From Syntrophomonas sp. (GTDB lineage Bacteria; Bacillota; Syntrophomonadia; Syntrophomonadales; Syntrophomonadaceae), in contig JAENZE010000002.1 in NCBI GenBank assembly GCA_016841425.1, positions 251,575 to 315,574 on the forward strand: a stretch of DNA of 64,000 bases, given 5' to 3'. The position numbers and the translations under genes were made by a program. Below, one piece after another: positions 60,670 to 64,000 of the stretch. The notes beneath the pieces are model-generated. The model was not told the DNA's origin and ran no database searches. It saw only the letters and a list, made by a program, of their open reading frames with translations. Position 1 is the first letter of the stretch. Each line of letters opens with the position of its first letter.

Positions 60670-61452
60670 ATGATGGCTAATTTTCCCTTGGGGCTTATCG
60701 CGCTGCTGGTTGTGTCGATACTTATCTATTTTGGGGTCGCTCACCGGGTATTGGACCGTATGAGGTTAAGTGACCGAGCAGCGCTGGCAATTATAGTTGC
60801 CATAATAGCAGGTAGTTTTGTCGATATTCCAATCAGTTCACGTATCATAATCAATCTTGGAGGGCTAGTAGCTGTAGGACTGGCGGTATATGTGCTGGCA
60901 GGAGCTGGTACGGTATATGAGAAGATCCGAGCTATTGCAGCTGCGGTAGTTACTGCGCTGGCCCTATTTATAGCAGCAAGATATCTGGGGGCTGAACCTG
61001 AAAATATGTTTATCGATCCTATCTATATTTATCCTTTGGTAGCAGGTATAGTAGGTTATTTAGCCGGTCGTTCCAGGAGAGGTGCATTTTTCGCAGCAGT
61101 TATGGCAGTGCTGGCGCTTGATATTGCTCAATACTTTTATTTGGCAAACAGCGGGGTAAGGGGAGTAGTTCATATTGGTGGGGCGGGTGCTTTTGATTCA
61201 CTAATACTGGCAGGTATTCTGGCCGTGCTGCTGGCAGAGCTTATTGGCGAAACCCTCGAAAGAGTTCAAGGTGGGCCAAAAACCGAGGGCAGATCGGAAG
61301 AATTGATAAAGAATCTCAGGGAGCCCGAACCTTCGCGAAAACCCCTGGAAGAAAGCAATAAAGGTCAGGAACCTGGACCTGAAGAGAGAAAGCATGATGA
61401 TGATAAAAAAGATGGGGATGACTCGGAGGAACGGGGTGATATTTATGCCTAG
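60670..61452 (+). CDS. DUF1614-type membrane protein
   Basis: 260 residues. About seven membrane spans occupy residues 1-195, for example LGLIALLVVSILIYFGVA (near 7) and LILAGILAVLLAELIGETL (near 178-196). The conserved LSDRAALAIIVAIIAGSFVD lies near 33-52, with IPIS after it. The tail from about 200 is highly charged (Glu, Lys, Asp repeats such as HDDDKKDGDDSEE) and lies in the cytoplasm or mother cell. Matches the DUF1614 family, of unknown function but common in spore formers. ATG after AAAGGATGAG. Its end overlaps the SpoIIP-like gene by eight bases. Confidence 0.78.
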   Translation: MMANFPLGLIALLVVSILIYFGVAHRVLDRMRLSDRAALAIIVAIIAGSFVDIPISSRIIINLGGLVAVGLAVYVLAGAGTVYEKIRAIAAAVVTALALFIAARYLGAEPENMFIDPIYIYPLVAGIVGYLAGRSRRGAFFAAVMAVLALDIAQYFYLANSGVRGVVHIGGAGAFDSLILAGILAVLLAELIGETLERVQGGPKTEGRSEELIKNLREPEPSRKPLEESNKGQEPGPEERKHDDDKKDGDDSEERGDIYA

Positions 61453-62503
61453 AAAGAAACTCCTCGCCATAGCTTTGATTACGGGTTTATGGTTTAATCT
61501 GATTGCTGTTTCTATAAGTACAGCCAATGAAGAGATGCCCTCTGGGCAATATTTTACCATGGTTGACGAGAATAACAATATTATTCATCAAACTGGAATG
61601 ATAGTCAGTGTAGGAGATGAATATATCAGTGCAGATAATGCTCGATACAAAGTAGTGAATATTGAGGGTGACATTGCCATCTGTACGTATCAGGGTGAAG
61701 AGAGGATGCCAGTAGTAGGATATGATACTGCTACCCAGGCCTGGGTTCTTAGAGGTCAGGAAGTACCAGTTCTGGCTGGAGAAAAGAAGCCTGCTATTGC
61801 TGTTTACCATACTCATAGCGATGAATCTTATGTACCTTCAGACGGCAAAGAGAGCATAGCAGGAAATGGAGGTATTTATGATGTGGGTCAGGCTTTTGTA
61901 AACGAGCTTAAGAAGTTAGGCTTTGATGTTAAATACAACAAGAATAATCATAATCCACATGATATCAATGCCTACACCAGATCCAGAAAAACCGCGGTTT
62001 CTCTCTTGAAGCAGGAGAATCCAGATGTAATTGTAGATGTACACCGGGATGCTGTACCTGCTGATGTTTATGAGGCTGAAGTGGAAGGTGAGGATGTTAC
62101 CAAAATCAAGCTAGTGATAGGCAAACAGAATCCCAATATGAAGACAAATCTGGAATTTGCCAAGAAAATAAAGGCAGTTATGGATAAACAGAATCCAGGT
62201 CTTTCCAACGGTATTTTTATAGGCAAGAGCGACTTCAACCAGGATTTAAGCCCCAGGGCCATATTGATAGAAGTGGGGGCACATACCAATAGCAAACAGG
62301 CTGCATCAGAGGGTGTAAAATTGTTTGCCAGTACTATGAAATCGGTAGTAGGTGGATCTTCAGGGGACAGCCAGAGTCCGGCTGCCAAGCCTTTAAACCA
62401 GGATAACCAGGGCTCCTTTACTACCATTCTAATTCTTCTAGTAGTAGTTGCCGCTGCAGGTGGAGGCTTTTATCTCTTGAACAAAGGGTCAAGCAGTAAA
62501 TAA
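61445..62503 (+). CDS. SpoIIP-like stage II sporulation amidase/endopeptidase
   Basis: 352 residues from ATG 61445 (in frame with earlier ATGs, but with GGGGTGAT upstream). A signal anchor (LLAIALITGLWFNLIAVSIS, about 5-24) is followed by a beta domain. The SpoIIP catalytic domain has AVYHTHSDESYVPSDGKES (near 118-136, metal His), VDVHRDAVPAD (near 199) and AILIEVGAHTNS (near 271, catalytic Glu). Such proteins hydrolyse septal peptidoglycan during engulfment. Unusually a second membrane span, ILILLVVVAAAGGGFYLL, closes the protein near 328-345. It lies between DUF1614 and YIEGIA genes, not next to gpr as the classical spoIIP does, so it is a paralogue. Confidence 0.82.
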   Translation: MPRKKLLAIALITGLWFNLIAVSISTANEEMPSGQYFTMVDENNNIIHQTGMIVSVGDEYISADNARYKVVNIEGDIAICTYQGEERMPVVGYDTATQAWVLRGQEVPVLAGEKKPAIAVYHTHSDESYVPSDGKESIAGNGGIYDVGQAFVNELKKLGFDVKYNKNNHNPHDINAYTRSRKTAVSLLKQENPDVIVDVHRDAVPADVYEAEVEGEDVTKIKLVIGKQNPNMKTNLEFAKKIKAVMDKQNPGLSNGIFIGKSDFNQDLSPRAILIEVGAHTNSKQAASEGVKLFASTMKSVVGGSSGDSQSPAAKPLNQDNQGSFTTILILLVVVAAAGGGFYLLNKGSSSK

Positions 62504-62504
62504 T

Positions 62505-63395
62505 ATGGACAACTATGATATAGTGATAGCTGCTGGAATAGCTGCCGGATCGTTGAACAGATGGCTGTTATTGCGCAGCGATTACCGTCATTATCCAACC
62601 TATCCCCACGGTCAGCTCATTCATCTGGCACTGGGGTTCATTGCTGCCAGCCTAGGAGCTGTAGCTGTCCCGGCAATAGCTAAACCTGATTTTGTAGCGG
62701 TAACGTTTTTAGTTCTGGCCGCCCAGCAGTTTCGTGAAGTAAGGAATATGGAGCGGGAAACTCTCACGAAACTTGAGGAGAGCAAGCTTATCAGCAGGGG
62801 AACAGACTATATAGAAGGGATAGCCAGAGTTTTTGAAGCCCGGAATTATCTTACCATCATGACTGCACTGCTTACCAGTGGAGCAGTGCAGTTGTGGGGA
62901 TGGAAATATGCCTTTATTATTGGACCGTTAATTATGATATTGACCCTAAGACTTATGAGTGGTTCATTTATAGGAGACATTGCCGAAGTAAAGAAGGGCA
63001 CAGTCCATTTTAAAGGATCATTGCTTATGATCGAAGATGTAGTAATTATGAATGTAGGTCTACCCCAAACTCGGAAAAAAATAATCGAAGAAGGTATGGG
63101 GGTTATTATAAAACCTTTAGACGATAATGCCAGGCTAAACCTGGATGCTCCCGGGCAGCGAAAAGCTATTGTTCATGATGTAGTATCAATTTTAGGCAGT
63201 AAGGTTGATATAAATGAAACTGAGTTGATGCCCATGGCTAGAAAACAGGTTGACAAAGGTTATCTGGCCTTTTTTATAGTAGCCAATGAACCGGATCTGG
63301 AGATGTTGATAGAAATTGTCAAAAGAGTGCCGGTACTGGAGTCGACCCGGGGAACTACTCTTTTGAGCTACTTTGGCAGAAAGGCGGCAGATTAA
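62505..63395 (+). CDS. YIEGIA-family membrane protein
   Basis: 296 residues. The family name motif is present literally in RGTDYIEGIARVFEARNYL (near residues 98-116). About four spans lie in the first 155 residues (for example GLNR-like GIAAGSLNRWLLLRSDYR, then LIHLALGFIAASLGAVAVPA). A soluble domain follows with VVIMNVGLPQTRKKIIEEG (near 183) and DLEMLIEIVKRVPVL near the end. The family is confined largely to spore-forming Firmicutes and has no settled function. It starts one base after the SpoIIP-like stop, and its small partner gene follows by one base. Confidence 0.85.
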   Translation: MDNYDIVIAAGIAAGSLNRWLLLRSDYRHYPTYPHGQLIHLALGFIAASLGAVAVPAIAKPDFVAVTFLVLAAQQFREVRNMERETLTKLEESKLISRGTDYIEGIARVFEARNYLTIMTALLTSGAVQLWGWKYAFIIGPLIMILTLRLMSGSFIGDIAEVKKGTVHFKGSLLMIEDVVIMNVGLPQTRKKIIEEGMGVIIKPLDDNARLNLDAPGQRKAIVHDVVSILGSKVDINETELMPMARKQVDKGYLAFFIVANEPDLEMLIEIVKRVPVLESTRGTTLLSYFGRKAAD

Positions 63396-63396
63396 A

Positions 63397-63591
63397 ATGA
63401 ATACGGGCTTAAACGAATATATCCTGGCTATCATAACCTGTGACCTGGATAAGGTCAAGAGTGGGGGCTGCCCGGTATTTCTTGCCTCTGACCAGGAAGA
63501 AAAGGAAAAAATAAGTTTGCTCCTGGCCCGTATTCTGGGAGGAATAGTGCATGATTTAGAAAATGGTATTTACTTTATATGCAAACATTAA
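63397..63591 (+). CDS. Small partner protein of YIEGIA (capping-complex-subunit type)
   Basis: 64 residues from ATG 63397, one base after the YIEGIA stop. The start MNTGLNEYILAIITCDLDKV and GGCPVFLASDQEEKEKISL (near 23-41) are typical of the small proteins annotated as capping complex subunits for YIEGIA. No signal or span, so probably cytoplasmic. Co-translation with the membrane protein suggests a complex. Assignment rests on context plus remembered family features. Confidence 0.7.
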   Translation: MNTGLNEYILAIITCDLDKVKSGGCPVFLASDQEEKEKISLLLARILGGIVHDLENGIYFICKH

Positions 63592-63662
63592 AACAACAAA
63601 AAGCTGCGGATCGAAGAAGGCTCATCAGATAAATTCTGGCTTAACTATTGGGAGGTGCGGTT

Positions 63663-64000
63663 GTGAAAGTAATTTATCATTGTTATGGTGGAGCACATTC
63701 ATCGGTTATGGCAGCTGCCCTGCATCTTAAGATAATAGAAAAACAGCGCTTGCCTACTGAAGAAGAAATGATGGCTGTACCATATTATGATAAAACTGAT
63801 AATGGCGATTTTGGTTCTATCCGCTTTATGGGTATAGATGACAGCGGCAACGAGGTGTATGTGCTGGGTAAAAAAAGCATGGGTGATAAATACAGTCGAA
63901 TTCTTATGGGAGTGGCCGAAATTCTTGGAGCCGGCGATGAAATAATAGCCATCGATTGTTTAAACCGGGTCAATATGAGCATGAAACTGGGCGGTTTCCT
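63663..64000 (+). CDS. DUF3189-family protein, 3' end outside window
   Basis: 112 codons visible, running off the edge. GTG 63663 with GGGAGGTG upstream. VIYHCYGGAHSSVMAAALHL (residues 3-22) has a P-loop-like Gly/Ser/His start. DKTDNGDFGSIRFMGIDDSGN (near 41-61) and VYVLGKKSMGDKY (near 63) agree with DUF3189, whose function is unknown. Neighbourhood with YIEGIA and a SpoIIP-like gene again points to spore formers. Confidence 0.78.
   Translation, partial: MKVIYHCYGGAHSSVMAAALHLKIIEKQRLPTEEEMMAVPYYDKTDNGDFGSIRFMGIDDSGNEVYVLGKKSMGDKYSRILMGVAEILGAGDEIIAIDCLNRVNMSMKLGGF

Overview
The window looks like chromosome from a spore-forming, strictly anaerobic member of the Firmicutes, most likely Syntrophomonas or a close relative in the Syntrophomonadaceae. 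The reasons are gene content and signal style. There are strong AGGAGG-type ribosome sites with many TTG and GTG starts, a T-box leader, a c-di-AMP riboswitch, an IspH-S1 fusion and sporulation genes. There is also an EtfBA gene pair next to a membrane iron-sulfur oxidoreductase, an arrangement known from butyrate-oxidising syntrophs. The assignment is an inference from family recognition; no search was run. No rRNA, tRNA, CRISPR array, intact insertion sequence or prophage was seen.

Layout. 0.3-2.5 kb: polyamine synthesis (pyruvoyl arginine decarboxylase, spermidine synthase, agmatinase), completed by speD at 11.6 kb. 3.4-6.8 kb: a glycine-betaine ABC importer behind a c-di-AMP riboswitch. 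7-8.3 kb: trpS behind a tryptophan T-box, on the minus strand. 9-11.3 kb: a large minus-strand membrane protein with an alkaline-phosphatase-like ectodomain. 12.2-17.1 kb: late menaquinone genes (UbiD/UbiA/UbiX types and polyprenyl diphosphate synthase, plus a degenerate prenyl-synthase-like protein). 17.2-18.3 kb: tatC and tatA. 18.3-28.3 kb: a complete siroheme-dependent heme pathway (sirC, hemA, hemC, cobA-hemD, ahbC, hemB, ahbD, ahbA, ahbB, hemL) followed by cheR. 29.3-33.3 kb: etfB, etfA and a membrane heme/Fe-S oxidoreductase. 33.6-35.3 kb: a stand-alone [FeFe]-hydrogenase. 35.6-41.3 kb: a pseudouridine synthase, an HDOD protein, a P-loop ATPase and a four-subunit 2-oxoacid:ferredoxin oxidoreductase. 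41.9-45.7 kb: a HutP-family protein, chorismate mutase, DAHP synthase, YjbQ and a nitrilase-family amidase. 45.8-50.6 kb: livKHMGF. 50.7-54.8 kb: an MFS transporter and a four-part flavodiiron/rubredoxin/oxidoreductase fusion. 55-60.4 kb: cmk, plsC, ispH-rpsA, fmdB-like, mobA and fni. 60.7-64 kb: a sporulation-associated membrane module (DUF1614, SpoIIP-like, YIEGIA and its small partner, DUF3189), which runs off the end.

How it fits together. From 12.2 to 35.3 kb the DNA encodes the parts needed to move low-energy electrons from acyl-CoA dehydrogenases through EtfAB into a menaquinone pool and out to hydrogen: the quinone, the heme, a Tat export system, the Etf and its quinone-linked oxidoreductase, and a hydrogenase. 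Read as one unit this is a gene neighbourhood for reverse electron transfer. The individual families are known; their co-location is the notable part.

Most unusual features: (1) fni appears to have no ATG/GTG/TTG start and probably begins at an ATA. (2) ahbD seems to be translated through a 10-codon leader ORF. (3) Three palindromic elements share a GGGACGGT-type core, one of them a 292-bp MITE-like element. (4) A duplicated terminator flanks a 115-nt long palindrome at 60.4-60.6 kb. (5) The prenyl-synthase-like gene of the menaquinone cluster has lost its aspartate motifs and sits behind two putative operators, one close to a Fur box. (6) The hydrogenase has Ser in place of the second Cys of its first H-cluster motif.
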